From assembly GCA_900541885.1 (NCBI GenBank), contig UQKW01000001.1:1-64000 (forward strand): 64,000 nucleotides of DNA, written 5' to 3'. The position numbers were made by a program, and so were the translations under genes. This DNA comes from an uncultured Collinsella sp. Lineage in GTDB: Bacteria; Actinomycetota; Coriobacteriia; Coriobacteriales; Coriobacteriaceae. Below the pieces are notes generated by a model. The model saw nothing but the letters and a program-made list of their open reading frames with translations. It had not been told where the DNA came from and made no database searches. Positions 1 to 8,438 of the stretch are shown here, piece after piece; position 1 is the stretch's first letter, and every line of letters starts with the position of its first letter.

Positions 1-87
1 TTCCTCAGGGCGCTCGTCCGGGAGGGCGGGATGCCGTTCGAGATGAGGGTCAAGATGCCGGCGCCCGACGGGGAGACGGCGAGTTAG
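1..87 (+). CDS. DinJ/RelB-like antitoxin, C-terminal fragment
   Basis: The window opens inside a reading frame that stops at a TAG at 85-87, leaving 28 residues. The visible tail contains LRALVREGGMPFEMRV. The pattern of a hydrophobic helix followed by a glycine and then PFE is what is seen at the C-terminus of RelB/DinJ-family antitoxins, which neutralise RelE/YafQ-type mRNA-cleaving toxins. The start and DNA-binding N-terminus lie outside the window. No toxin gene follows on this strand, so a partner, if present, must lie upstream. The family call rests on a short tail only. Confidence 0.5.
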   Translation, partial: FLRALVREGGMPFEMRVKMPAPDGETAS

Positions 88-129
88 CCGGCAGGTCGGC
101 ATGTCAATCCTGGTCTAACAGAGCCACAC

Positions 130-606
130 TTAATCCCATGCAGCAATCCACGAATCATAATCTCCCTCCAGCCATTCGGGACGCGATTGATACGAGACAT
201 CGACCTTGAGCTCAACGTAGCCGCCCTCGGCGGTACCACCCATAGCCTGCGCAAACGCACCGATCACAGGCAACGGCTTGACCTCGCCGGAAACGGACAC
301 GGACGAGACGCCACCCGCACCGGCCCGGCCAAGCTCGATATCCCACGACAACGGCCCGCCGGCATGAAAGATCGAAACGTTGGGCACTGCGGCAAGTCGG
401 CGGCGGGTGAACTCCTTAAGATCGTCGTCCTCCGCCGTCGTCGTGGTCATGAGCCGCGCGGTCTCGGCGGCGGCAGACTCCATGACCGCGCGCGTATAGA
501 GCAGGCACACCGGTTGCAGCGCGAGAAGGATGAGTGTCAGAAACGTCGGCAGCAAAAAAGCGGCCTCGACCGTAGACTGCGCCCGGTCCTCGCGCGCGGC
601 ATCAAT
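130..606 (-). CDS. TadE-like pilus assembly protein (last gene of tad operon)
   Basis: The protein has about 158 residues. Near the N-terminus it carries the pilin-like sequence AQSTVEAAF followed by one hydrophobic segment (LLPTFLTLILLALQPVCLL). A long extracytoplasmic part follows, as in TadE/TadF minor pseudopilins of Flp/Tad pili, which are processed by a prepilin peptidase and inserted in the membrane. The stop is a TAA at 130-132. The start is uncertain: no ATG, GTG or TTG sits in frame close to the motif. I use an ATT at 606 that overlaps the stop of the preceding gene. An in-frame ATG further upstream would overlap most of that gene. The alanine before Q (instead of glycine) matches the other two pilin-like proteins of this operon. 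Confidence 0.7.
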   Translation of the reverse strand: MDAAREDRAQSTVEAAFLLPTFLTLILLALQPVCLLYTRAVMESAAAETARLMTTTTAEDDDLKEFTRRRLAAVPNVSIFHAGGPLSWDIELGRAGAGGVSSVSVSGEVKPLPVIGAFAQAMGGTAEGGYVELKVDVSYQSRPEWLEGDYDSWIAAWD

Positions 607-820
607 ACAACGCGATGTCCTTAGCGGCCGCAGCGGCGTCGATAACCGACGTCGAGGCAACGCTATGGGATGCCGCCCGCTCAACCAGCGCCGCCAAGCG
701 CCCATCGGTGCCGGCACGCCAAAGTCCCGCGATCGCCAGCACGATCGATAACAGCGCCACCGTGACAATGGCGTATTCGACCGTCGCCTGGGCAGATTCC
801 TCACGCAGGACATCATGCAT
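602..820 (-). CDS. small Flp/TadE-like pilin protein
   Basis: This 72-residue protein consists of a 10-residue leader, the motif AQATVEYA (residues 10-17) and a hydrophobic stretch (IVTVALLSIVLAIAGLW), then a short polar tail. This is the layout of type IVb (Flp) pilins and TadE-like pseudopilins. Cleavage is expected after A10, which places Glu at mature position +5. It ends with TGA overlapping the start region of the tadE-like gene and begins 1 bp after the stop of the upstream gene (822), so translation is probably coupled. Whether it is a second major pilin or a minor subunit cannot be read from sequence; the longer hydrophilic tail favours a minor one. Confidence 0.7.
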   Translation of the reverse strand: MHDVLREESAQATVEYAIVTVALLSIVLAIAGLWRAGTDGRLAALVERAASHSVASTSVIDAAAAAKDIALY

Positions 821-821
821 T

Positions 822-1385
822 TCACGATCCCTCCTTTGAGTCCGTTGCCTGCGGGCTCAGGCGCACGGCGCGCAGACGACACGAAGCATCGCCAGCATCC
901 GCGGCAATTGTCACCATATCGACCCAGCCGCGTCCGTCGCGCACGATGGCGCCCCACACGTTTCCCTTGATGTCGAGATAGCCGCTCAGAGCAAGTTGCG
1001 CCGTGGGTACCTCGCGATAGGCACGCAGCATATCCGCCGCCGCTTCGGTCATCGGTCGGTCCTCGGACCATGCAAGCCGGACCGCAATCGCGTTGCCCTC
1101 AGGCGAATCCGTCGCAGTGCCAGACCGCTTGTCGAGCGTCCGCAGAAAGGTTTGCGCCGTGACAGCGACATCCGAATCGTCCGCATCTCGCATCTCATCT
1201 TTTTGAGACGCCACCGCCGAATCTGAGCCCAAATCGGAGGCGGTCCCAGGACGCTGCTGCCGCGCGGCGTTAAGCCCCCAAAGCACCGCCGCCATCGCCA
1301 CGGTCAGGCAAGCAAACACCAGCAGCACCCCGATGGGGCGCTCGCCCTCTACAGGCTGTTGATGCCCTCGCTGATAGCGTTCCAT
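822..1385 (-). CDS. tad-operon protein of unknown function, single membrane anchor
   Basis: I do not recognise a family. The 187-residue reading frame has one N-terminal membrane segment (about residues 18-40, IGVLLVFACLTVAMAAVLWGL). A low-complexity acidic region follows, then a soluble domain of about 110 residues containing DGRGWVDMVTIAADAG. It sits between flp and the small pilin gene in an unbroken operon, so an extracytoplasmic role in the pilus is likely. The ATG at 1385 would overlap flp by 37 bp. A GTG at 1328, just before the hydrophobic segment, is an alternative start preceded by GAGGGCGAG. Confidence 0.6.
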   Translation of the reverse strand: MERYQRGHQQPVEGERPIGVLLVFACLTVAMAAVLWGLNAARQQRPGTASDLGSDSAVASQKDEMRDADDSDVAVTAQTFLRTLDKRSGTATDSPEGNAIAVRLAWSEDRPMTEAAADMLRAYREVPTAQLALSGYLDIKGNVWGAIVRDGRGWVDMVTIAADAGDASCRLRAVRLSPQATDSKEGS

Positions 1386-1582
1386 AGATCTTGGACCTTG
1401 CCCTTAAATGCGACGATGGCGATAATCGCGATCACCACGAGCACGCCGACCAAGATGGCATACTCGGTGGTACCCTGTGCACTCTCCTCCTGCAATAGTT
1501 CCTTGGCGCGCTGACGAACATGTGCCGCCCGGCAAAACGCCCAGCCCTGGACCTTGCCAGCAGCGTCAGTCATCGTGTTCAT
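1349..1582 (-). CDS. flp: Flp-type major pilin
   Basis: The 77-residue prepilin has a 35-residue basic leader, the processing region ESAQGTTEYA (residues 33-42) and a continuous hydrophobic helix (ILVGVLVVIAIIAIVAF), ending in a short tail. This is the Flp/Fap pilin architecture: the leader is removed by a TadV-type prepilin peptidase and the helix packs into the pilus shaft. Cleavage after A35 would put E40 at +5; classical Flp pilins have Gly at -1. GGGAGG lies 6 bases before the ATG. The gene starts 10 bp after the tadC stop. No prepilin peptidase gene is present in the window. Confidence 0.85.
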   Translation of the reverse strand: MNTMTDAAGKVQGWAFCRAAHVRQRAKELLQEESAQGTTEYAILVGVLVVIAIIAIVAFKGKVQDLWNAISEGINSL

Positions 1583-1592
1583 GTATTCCTCC

Positions 1593-2234
1593 CTACATCA
1601 TCCCGCCTGCTCCCAGCAGCGGGCCCAATATGGACAGAAGCAACGCCGGCAAGATGAGCGTGCCGGTGGGAATCAGCAGCTTGACGGGCGCACGCTCGAT
1701 CTCGCGCTCGACCGCGGCGCGATGAGCCGCACGGATCTCGCGACTTTGAGCGGCCAGCGTCTCGGCAAGTGGGGCACCCAGGGCGAGCGCCTGCCCCACC
1801 GTGATGGCAAAGGTCTCGAGCGCTCGCACGTCCAGGTCGCGCGCGGCGGCCAACAACTCGTCCTCACGCGTGCCCACGCCCACCTGCCACGCCATGCAGG
1901 CGCGCTCAAGGCGAAGAGCCAGCACTGACCGGCGGTTGGCACAGAAAATCTCAAGCGCCGCATCAAACGAAAGACCGGCCGAAAGACCCAAGCGCACAAC
2001 ATCAATCATCTCGGACACTTCGCCGAGCGACACTCGCGCCGGGCCGCCCGCTCCAACCGCACCCTTCACTCGCGCGGTCAGAGCATCGACCACCGAGCGA
2101 CCCGCGGCAGCGACCAGCACCGCCTCGCGCTTGCAGGCCTCTGCGATCTTGCGTGCATCCGCCCGATCCAAACCCGTCGCGACAAATACACTCAGGGCGC
2201 ACAGGCAAGCCGCAACTGCAACCGGGGCGCTCAT
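1593..2234 (-). CDS. tadC: TadC-like inner membrane platform protein
   Basis: The protein has 213 residues: an N-terminal membrane segment (residues 3-19), a cytoplasmic type II secretion F (T2SSF) domain around residues 75-190, and a C-terminal hydrophobic segment (LIPTGTLILPALLLSILGPLL). TadC with TadB forms the membrane platform on which the TadA ATPase assembles the Flp pilus. Its ATG overlaps the TGA of tadB in an ATGA arrangement, a sign of translational coupling. An upstream in-frame ATG at 2372 exists but lies deep within tadB and is not needed. Confidence 0.85.
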   Translation of the reverse strand: MSAPVAVAACLCALSVFVATGLDRADARKIAEACKREAVLVAAAGRSVVDALTARVKGAVGAGGPARVSLGEVSEMIDVVRLGLSAGLSFDAALEIFCANRRSVLALRLERACMAWQVGVGTREDELLAAARDLDVRALETFAITVGQALALGAPLAETLAAQSREIRAAHRAAVEREIERAPVKLLIPTGTLILPALLLSILGPLLGAGGMM

Positions 2235-3157
2235 AGCTCCACCCGCATAATGCGCCGGATAACCACCAGGGCAACGGCGTTGAGGGCAAGACCCAGCACC
2301 ACAGCGCCCGCGCCGGCAGGCGTCGCAAGACCGCGACGAAAATCTGCCGAAAGCAGCGCCAACACCGCGCACATGCCCGCCGGCATCGCCGCGACCATAT
2401 GCGCAGACATGCGAGCCTGCGACGTCTTAACATCCAGGCGGCGCTTGAGCTCAATGCGCTCCCCCACCATGCTCGACGCCTCGGACAGTAAGTCGGCAAG
2501 CGGAGCGCCGGTGCGCTGAGACACCTTAAGCGCCAAGGTCACAAGCGAAAGACCGGGGGCGTCGATACGCACGAGCAAGTCATCGAGCGCGTCGGTCGCC
2601 GAGATGCCGCAATCGATCGCCGCCGCCACCCGCAAAAACTCGGTATGTACTGGCTCTTGCGCATGAGCGCCCACAAAGCGCATGCCCTGGGCCAGCGAAT
2701 GTCCCGAGGCAAGCGACATGGAAAGTGCGGTAAACGCCTCGGGCATTGCCTCTTCTGCATCGTGTTGCTCGCGCCGGCTCTCAAAGCCATCCCGAGCGGC
2801 GCCAACGGCAAACGGAGCAACAAATCCCAAGGCAAATCCGAGGGGCGATAACGACACCATCGTTAGTAAAACGCAGCAGACACCGCTCGATAGCAGCAGA
2901 AACGCCAAACGTCCCGAAGCATCTTCGATCACGAGGCCAAGGCGATGCGCCGGAGCCAGCGATGCCCACGAACGGGCGATCTTTTTCAGCAGATCGTTTT
3001 CCACCAGCTCACGCGGCAGCTTCTCTGCCACCGTCTCGAGCGCCTGACGTGCCAGCTCCGCCGGCGGTACCTGCGGCACACGAGGTTCCGCCCCGCACGC
3101 CGTCGCGACAGAAAGCCCTGCCAAGCCCCCTACGACGAGGGGCACAGTGATCTCCAT
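2231..3157 (-). CDS. tadB: TadB-like inner membrane platform protein
   Basis: This 308-residue protein has a hydrophobic N-terminus, a pair of membrane segments around residues 84-122, a T2SSF domain (about 140-265, with EEAMPEAFTALSMSLASGHSL) and two C-terminal membrane segments. The layout matches TadB, partner of TadC in the Flp pilus assembly platform. AGGAGG stands 7 bases before the ATG at 3157. The start lies 28 bp inside the tadA gene, and the stop overlaps tadC by 4 bp, so tadA-tadB-tadC are tightly coupled. Confidence 0.85.
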   Translation of the reverse strand: MEITVPLVVGGLAGLSVATACGAEPRVPQVPPAELARQALETVAEKLPRELVENDLLKKIARSWASLAPAHRLGLVIEDASGRLAFLLLSSGVCCVLLTMVSLSPLGFALGFVAPFAVGAARDGFESRREQHDAEEAMPEAFTALSMSLASGHSLAQGMRFVGAHAQEPVHTEFLRVAAAIDCGISATDALDDLLVRIDAPGLSLVTLALKVSQRTGAPLADLLSEASSMVGERIELKRRLDVKTSQARMSAHMVAAMPAGMCAVLALLSADFRRGLATPAGAGAVVLGLALNAVALVVIRRIMRVEL

Positions 3158-4458
3158 TCGTCCACCTCCTCTTGTGTGAGCGTCCCCGACCGCAGGCCTT
3201 CTGCGATAAACGGCGGCTCGCGGTCAAGCGTCCAGGTGCGCTCGGCGGCATCGAACGTCACATAGCGCTCGAGCTCTACGCCACCCGATGCGGCGCGTCG
3301 CACCCCCGAATACGAGGAGACGAAACGCCTGCCATCGGCGTGGCGCTCGGACATCACGATGCCGTCGAGCGCCATGGCAATCTGCTCCTCGATGAGCTCG
3401 CTCGGCAGATCGATGCCATAACGTGCAAGCAACGTCAGACGCACCACGGTCTCCTGTTCTGAACCCGCATGAAGTGTGGTGAGCGACCCGTCGTGGCCCG
3501 TGTTCATGGCCTGCAACATGTCGCAGCACTCGGCACCGCGCACCTCGCCCACCACGATGCGGTCGGGGCGCATGCGTAGGGCATTAGTTACCAGGTCGCG
3601 GATCGTCACCGCGCCCTCGCCCTCAATTGAAGCCTCGCGCGCCTCTAGGCGCACCACGTGCGGATGATGCGCAAACTTGAGCTCGGCAGAGTCCTCGATC
3701 GTCACGATGCGCTCGCCGGTGGAAATCTCACATGACAACGCGTTGAGCAGGGTGGTCTTACCAGATCCCGTGCCCCCCGCAACCGCCAGGTCCTGTCGCA
3801 GCGACACCGCACACGACAGCAGCTGCGCATACCAAAGCGGCAGCGATCCCAACCCCACGAGCTCGTCCAGCGAGCAGATACGGTCCGAGAACTTTCGGAT
3901 GGTGAGAATCGGTCCGTCAATCGCCACAGGCGGAATCACCGCGTTGACGCGATAGCCCGTTTTGAGGCGGGCGTTGACGATGGGGCTGCGCTCGTCGATG
4001 CGGCGGCCAAGTGGCGAGATAATGCGGTCGATAAGCACACGGATCTGTTCATCATCCTCAAACGCATGCTCGATGGGGTACAAGACGCCGCCGCGTTCAA
4101 AGAAAGCCGAGCGGCAGCCGTTGATCATGATCTCGGTAACGGTGTCGTCCTCGATGAGCGGCTGCAACGGCCCCAAGCCCACCACGTCATCCAAAATCTC
4201 GTCGATGATGGTCTCGCGCTCGGGCGTCGCGAGATCGGTCGGCTCCTCAACATTGAGCGCCGCCTCCACCGCAGGACGCAATTCCGAGCGGGCAAGTGCC
4301 GGGTCGATATAGGCGCTGATACGCGCCACTTCGTCGTAACCCATGCGGTCCATCACGGCGCGCTTGGTGCGTCGTTTCACGGCGCGGCGACGCCCCGCAT
4401 CTACAGGCGCTGCCGCCGCCGCAGCGCCGGCAGCCTTAATCCTCGTTTGCAGGCTCAT
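3130..4458 (-). CDS. tadA: TadA/CpaF-type secretion ATPase
   Basis: This 442-residue ATPase of the type II/IV secretion superfamily powers Flp pilus assembly from the cytoplasmic face. The N-terminal domain contains DDVVGLGPLQPL and TEIMING (residues 91-114), typical of CpaF/TadA. The P-loop is GGTGSGKTT (228-236), followed by the Walker B/His-box region RPDRIVVGEVRG and NTGHDGSLTTLHA. I chose the ATG at 4458, which overlaps the TGA of tadZ (ATGA). The longer ATG start at 4557 would run about 100 bp into tadZ. Confidence 0.92.
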   Translation of the reverse strand: MSLQTRIKAAGAAAAAAPVDAGRRRAVKRRTKRAVMDRMGYDEVARISAYIDPALARSELRPAVEAALNVEEPTDLATPERETIIDEILDDVVGLGPLQPLIEDDTVTEIMINGCRSAFFERGGVLYPIEHAFEDDEQIRVLIDRIISPLGRRIDERSPIVNARLKTGYRVNAVIPPVAIDGPILTIRKFSDRICSLDELVGLGSLPLWYAQLLSCAVSLRQDLAVAGGTGSGKTTLLNALSCEISTGERIVTIEDSAELKFAHHPHVVRLEAREASIEGEGAVTIRDLVTNALRMRPDRIVVGEVRGAECCDMLQAMNTGHDGSLTTLHAGSEQETVVRLTLLARYGIDLPSELIEEQIAMALDGIVMSERHADGRRFVSSYSGVRRAASGGVELERYVTFDAAERTWTLDREPPFIAEGLRSGTLTQEEVDEWRSLCPSS

Positions 4459-6104
4459 CGCTGATCGCCCTCGCGCGACCAGGGAAGGCGGATACGCGGG
4501 CGTTCGGTGCGCGTTGCACGGTCGGCGACCATATCGCTCCAAGGGCCGACGGCGCACCCCAGTTCCACGAGCATCTCGCGCGTGGCCTCGCGCACGCTAG
4601 TCGCAAAAGCGCTGGTCTGCCCCACTGCCTCGTCAGCGCGCCCAAACGCCATGAGCGCGGCGAGATCCTGCCCGCCATCGGCGATACGAATCTTGGAGCT
4701 CAACGCACAGGCAATCTCAAAGCGCATGGCGACGTCCTCGTCTGCCCCGCGCGCACCGAACCGGTTGAACACGGCGCTCATGCGCGTGCGCGGCACACCT
4801 ACTCGACCTGCCAGTTCAATGACGCGCGATGCCGATGCCGCGGACGACACCGCCGCATCGCCAACGACCAGGCAACGGTCGCTCGCCGCCACCGCAGCCG
4901 CCACGGCGTCGCCCCAAAAGACCGAGGTATCGATAAAGACCACATCGGATTCTCGACGCAGAACATCAAGCAGTAGCTCCACCGGACGTGCCATGAGCTC
5001 GGCTTGCTCGGGCGCCGCGACGGGACCCCAGAGCGTAACGCCCGGTGCCACGCGCATCGATGTGGCTACGATATCCGGCTCGGTGAGCGTGCCCGCCGCC
5101 GACGGCTCGATAAGTGCCGCCATATCGCGCGGAGCATCGACGCCTAACAAGTCGTAAAGGTTTCCAAACATCAGATCCAGGTCGAGCACGGCGGCACGCA
5201 AGCCCAACAGCGACGATGTGTGTGCCATGGTGGCAACGATCGTCGACTTGCCGCAACCGCCCGAACCCGAAATGGCGCAGATGACCGGAGCTCGATGCGG
5301 CGAAGCGGCAGCGTCTGCCGGCGGCATCGGAGGCGGCGGGGCGGGCGTCGGTGACAGCGTCCCCGTCTCCCCCGCCGCAGCCACACGCTGCGTCCAAGCC
5401 GGCATGGCAGCTTGTTCGGTCTGCGAGGCAGGCTCGTTCTGTGCAATCTGCTCATGCTGCATCAGCGACAACTCGCCGCACCCGGCAAAGCCCTCAACTT
5501 CATCGAGTTCATCCGCCAGATTCACGCCGTGCACGTATCCCATATCTACAGCCGGGGAATCGCCAGCATGCTGCGCCGGCCCTCCAGCGTCATCGTATAC
5601 AAGGGGGTTCCGGGGGCGCCGACCATGCTCGGCTTCCGCTTTTCCATAATCATCAACACGCGGGCCTCTTGTAGCGCGAGGCGCCCCGGGTTCCCTATCA
5701 ACAAAAGCATCGGGCTCAATCGTCATGCGCCGATCGGAATCAACCGCTCCCTCGCCCGCGCGCCCGTTGCCGCATATACTGTGTGCAGCGATGACCTCGG
5801 TCGCCCCCGCGCGAAACAGCCCCTCGATATCCGACGGATCGAGCGCTTCTATCAACACGACCACGCGACTCACGCGGCCTTCGGCCGTCAGGCGCGCAAC
5901 AGTCTTGCGCACATCTTCGGTATCAAACAGAGACGCCGCGATGATGGCAGCCCCGCGGCGTGACGGAAACGCCCGCGCCATGGAAACCAGCCCGTCCAGG
6001 TCACCCACGCGAAGCACCTGTGCACCCACATCACGGCCCTCGACTTCCCGCTGCAACAGTCCGTAATCGCCGCACGCGCAGCACGCAAGCCAGATCGCCT
6101 TCAT
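4455..6104 (-). CDS. tadZ: TadZ/CpaE-like localisation ATPase
   Basis: The protein has 549 residues. The N-terminal part (1-110) resembles an atypical receiver domain. A long Pro/Glu-rich linker (about 115-270) leads to a ParA/MinD-like ATPase domain beginning PVICAISGSGGCGKST (deviant Walker A, about 279-288), with VLDLDLMFGNL downstream. CpaE/TadZ proteins position the pilus machine at the pole. GTG-ATG occurs at 6107/6104; the ATG at 6104 overlaps the TGA of cpaB as TGATG, so I take that start. The linker is unusually long for the family. Confidence 0.85.
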   Translation of the reverse strand: MKAIWLACCACGDYGLLQREVEGRDVGAQVLRVGDLDGLVSMARAFPSRRGAAIIAASLFDTEDVRKTVARLTAEGRVSRVVVLIEALDPSDIEGLFRAGATEVIAAHSICGNGRAGEGAVDSDRRMTIEPDAFVDREPGAPRATRGPRVDDYGKAEAEHGRRPRNPLVYDDAGGPAQHAGDSPAVDMGYVHGVNLADELDEVEGFAGCGELSLMQHEQIAQNEPASQTEQAAMPAWTQRVAAAGETGTLSPTPAPPPPMPPADAAASPHRAPVICAISGSGGCGKSTIVATMAHTSSLLGLRAAVLDLDLMFGNLYDLLGVDAPRDMAALIEPSAAGTLTEPDIVATSMRVAPGVTLWGPVAAPEQAELMARPVELLLDVLRRESDVVFIDTSVFWGDAVAAAVAASDRCLVVGDAAVSSAASASRVIELAGRVGVPRTRMSAVFNRFGARGADEDVAMRFEIACALSSKIRIADGGQDLAALMAFGRADEAVGQTSAFATSVREATREMLVELGCAVGPWSDMVADRATRTERPRIRLPWSREGDQR

Positions 6105-6763
6105 CACTCGTCGCCTCCGCTCTTTTTGCCGCGCGCCGTGGCGGGAATCGTCAAGCTGACCGTTCCCTTGCCCGAGGCTCCCAGCAGTTCCTTGACGTCT
6201 TCGGGGTCAGCCGCCAGCGTCACCCATTCGATCTTGCCCTCGCGCGTGGCACCGGAATCCTCACTGGTATCGATCACGTACGCGCCGCACAGCCGATCGG
6301 TTACGCCGTCTTTTTGCACATACACATCCACGTAGCTGCCCACGCCCGTAGCACCGCCGACCGAGTGCTCGGCATCGACCGCTACCGAAACGGCGACCTT
6401 GCCCTTAGGCACCTCGAGCTTGCGGCTCTCGGCCTTGGTGTAGACATTGCAGATCACGGCGTTTTTGGGAATACGCGAAGTCGTCACGTCGCCGCGCACC
6501 TGGCGCAGCTCGGTCGCCGCGTCACGCGGCAGCAGGCTCGTCAGCCATTCCTGGGTTATGACATTGGTCTCATCGAGGGCCTCGCCCACATCGATATCGC
6601 GCGCCGCGACGCATACCTCGACGCGATCGCCACCGTACTTGGCCAAGGTCTCAGCCTGGACCTGTTCGGCTCGTGAGCGGATTGACGAGCCGTAAGCCAT
6701 GCAGAGCAGCGCAGCGAGCACGCCCGCGACCAGACTGATGGCGATGCGCTTGCTCTTGTTCAC
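6104..6763 (-). CDS. cpaB: CpaB/RcpC-like Flp pilus assembly protein
   Basis: The 219-residue protein has an N-terminal membrane anchor (IAISLVAGVLAALLCMAYG), a SAF-type domain (about 45-110, VCVAARDIDVGEAL) and an RcpC-like beta domain (VAVSVAVDAEHSVGGATGVGSYVDVYV). In Gram-negative bacteria CpaB works with the secretin; here no secretin gene is present, as expected for a single-membrane cell. I chose GTG at 6763 because AGGAG lies 5 bases upstream; an ATG at 6778 lacks a ribosome site. It is the first gene of the tad operon. Confidence 0.82.
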   Translation of the reverse strand: MNKSKRIAISLVAGVLAALLCMAYGSSIRSRAEQVQAETLAKYGGDRVEVCVAARDIDVGEALDETNVITQEWLTSLLPRDAATELRQVRGDVTTSRIPKNAVICNVYTKAESRKLEVPKGKVAVSVAVDAEHSVGGATGVGSYVDVYVQKDGVTDRLCGAYVIDTSEDSGATREGKIEWVTLAADPEDVKELLGASGKGTVSLTIPATARGKKSGGDE

Positions 6764-6963
6764 GGCCGCTCCTCTCATGGCAGTGCCGGGCGAATGCCCG
6801 TACCACCATTGTCTGGGCGGTCAGAGCGCAAAGCGGCGCAATCGCGATCTTGGTTTTCGATGTCAAACCAATCGCTGACCAAAAGCTGACCAGCCCGTCA
6901 AGCTCGTGGCAAGGTTTTGGTCGACACGTCAGCAAACTGCATGTTTCGAGGCTTTTCCGCAGC

Positions 6964-6998
6964 AAAAAAGCCGCCTCCCGAACAGTTGGGAGACGGCT
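6964..6998 (-). terminator. rho-independent terminator of rsgA
   Basis: On the minus strand an 11-bp stem (AGCCGTCTCCC / GGGAGGCGGCT, one G-T pair) with an 8-base loop is followed by six T. It lies directly after the rsgA stop. Confidence 0.85.
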
Positions 6999-7015
6999 GT
7001 CATAGGAAAATTCAA

Positions 7016-8200
7016 TTACAGATGAACATCGGGATCGAGCATTTGAGCACTCACGCGCATGGATGACGCCAGGTTTTGGAACGTTTCCAGACGCAAGCTG
7101 TCGATCTGCCCGGCATCCTCGGCCTCGCGAACGGCGCAACCCGGCTCATGGGTATGTGTGCAATCGCCAAACCGGCACGCGCGCGATGCCTCGACAATCT
7201 CGGGGAAAGCGCGCGCCAGACCTCGCTCGTGACCCACGAGCGGTAGGCTGCGCAGGCCCGGAGCATCGGCGATCACGCCGGCGTCGCCCGGCGGCGCCAC
7301 CATCACGCGCGCGACGGTAGTGTGACGGCCCTGGTCGTCGCGTTCACGCACACCGCCGGTCGCCAACGTATCGTGGCCCAGCAGTGCATTGAGCAGCGTC
7401 GACTTGCCGGCACCCGACTCGCCCAGAATCATGGCACAGCTCCCGGCAGGCACGCAGGCACGGACCTCGTCCAGGCCGCGGCCCTCGGCAGAGGACGTCA
7501 CGATCACGCGCACGTCCGAACCCACCAGGCGGCGCACGCGGTCCAGATCGCGCTCGAGCTCCTCGGCATCGCAGCGGTCAGCTTTGGTGAGTACCACCAC
7601 CGGCTCGGCATCGCAGTCGAGCGCCAACACCAGAGAGCGCGCCACGCGGTCGAGCAGCACCTCACCGGCACCGAGCGCCTGCACGATGAGCACGCTATCC
7701 ACGTTGGAGCAGAGCACCTGGCGCTCTCCGCGGGCACGGCCGCGCCAACGCTCAAAGCTCGTACGGCGCGGCAGAACGCACTCAATCACGCCCATATCGT
7801 GCCCGGGAACGCGGCGCACCGCCACACGGTCGCCCACGGCGGGCAGCAGCACCTCGTCCTCACCGCGCGACTTGGCAAACCCCACGGCATGCTCGGCACG
7901 AAAGGTATCGTCGGCCGTCGCCACCAGCGGAAACCCGCGATCCAGGCGAATAACGGCACCCAGCTGCATCTGCTCGGGCTCCTCGGCATGTGCGCAGAAA
8001 TCATCAAAGGCAGTCTGCTGGGCTTCATCGACCGGCAGGTCATCAAACGCCGGAACATCCTGCAGCGCATCAAGCCCCGGCACGCTTGCCAGCAACTCCT
8101 CAGCAGATGCAGGGGCTTCGGTCGCGAGCTTCCGACGACGATCGCGCTTAGCCCGCGCCCCCGTCGTCTTTTTCTTCGCCTTAGCCTTAGCCTTGCCCAC
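7016..8200 (-). CDS. rsgA: RsgA ribosome small-subunit assembly GTPase
   Basis: This 394-residue circularly permuted GTPase acts in late 30S maturation and ribosome release. It shows the OB-fold region (VLPRRTSFERWRGRARGERQVLCSNVD), the TKAD guanine-specificity motif before the P-loop GESGAGKSTLLNAL, the APGLRSLPL segment, and the C-terminal zinc knuckle CRFGDCTHTHEPGC. I chose GTG at 8200 because GGGAGG lies 5 bases upstream and the next residues are the Lys/Arg-rich N-terminus. This family member has an unusually long N-terminal extension, about 100 residues, with a basic KAKAKAKKK tract and an acidic stretch. Confidence 0.93.
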   Translation of the reverse strand: MGKAKAKAKKKTTGARAKRDRRRKLATEAPASAEELLASVPGLDALQDVPAFDDLPVDEAQQTAFDDFCAHAEEPEQMQLGAVIRLDRGFPLVATADDTFRAEHAVGFAKSRGEDEVLLPAVGDRVAVRRVPGHDMGVIECVLPRRTSFERWRGRARGERQVLCSNVDSVLIVQALGAGEVLLDRVARSLVLALDCDAEPVVVLTKADRCDAEELERDLDRVRRLVGSDVRVIVTSSAEGRGLDEVRACVPAGSCAMILGESGAGKSTLLNALLGHDTLATGGVRERDDQGRHTTVARVMVAPPGDAGVIADAPGLRSLPLVGHERGLARAFPEIVEASRACRFGDCTHTHEPGCAVREAEDAGQIDSLRLETFQNLASSMRVSAQMLDPDVHL

Positions 8201-8248
8201 AAACGCCTCCCAGTACCCAAAATCACAACTGAGCAGGTATTTTAAATC

Positions 8249-8282
8249 AAAAAGAGCTGGCCGGGCAAAGCCCGACCAGCTC
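8249..8282 (-). terminator. terminator of the P-type ATPase gene
   Basis: A minus-strand hairpin with arms GAGCTGGTCGGGC and GCCCGGCCAGCTC (one G-T/A-C irregularity) and a 3-base loop is followed by TTTTTG. It lies between the palindromic element at 8309-8436 and the rsgA start. Confidence 0.75.
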
Positions 8283-8308
8283 ACACACTTTCCCTCAGCT
8301 TACGGTCC

Positions 8309-8436
8309 CGAGAGGCTATCCGAAGGCCCGCCCGCCGGGAGGAGTTTCTTCTGAGCGATCCCGCAGCGCGAAGCGCGAGGACCAGCGAAGAAGAAACCCC
8401 GCAGGCGGTCGGGCCGGCGGGAAGGATAGCCTTTCG
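8309..8436. repeat. 128-bp imperfect palindromic element
   Basis: The ends CGAGAGGCTATCC and GGATAGCCTTTCG are inverted copies. Inside, GGCCCGCC/GGCGGTCGGGCC and TTTCTTCT/AGAAGAAA also pair, around a small hairpin GCGCGAAGCGCG. It fills nearly all the space between the ATPase stop (8439) and the terminator at 8249. No coding potential is visible. Confidence 0.75.
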
Positions 8437-8438
8437 AC

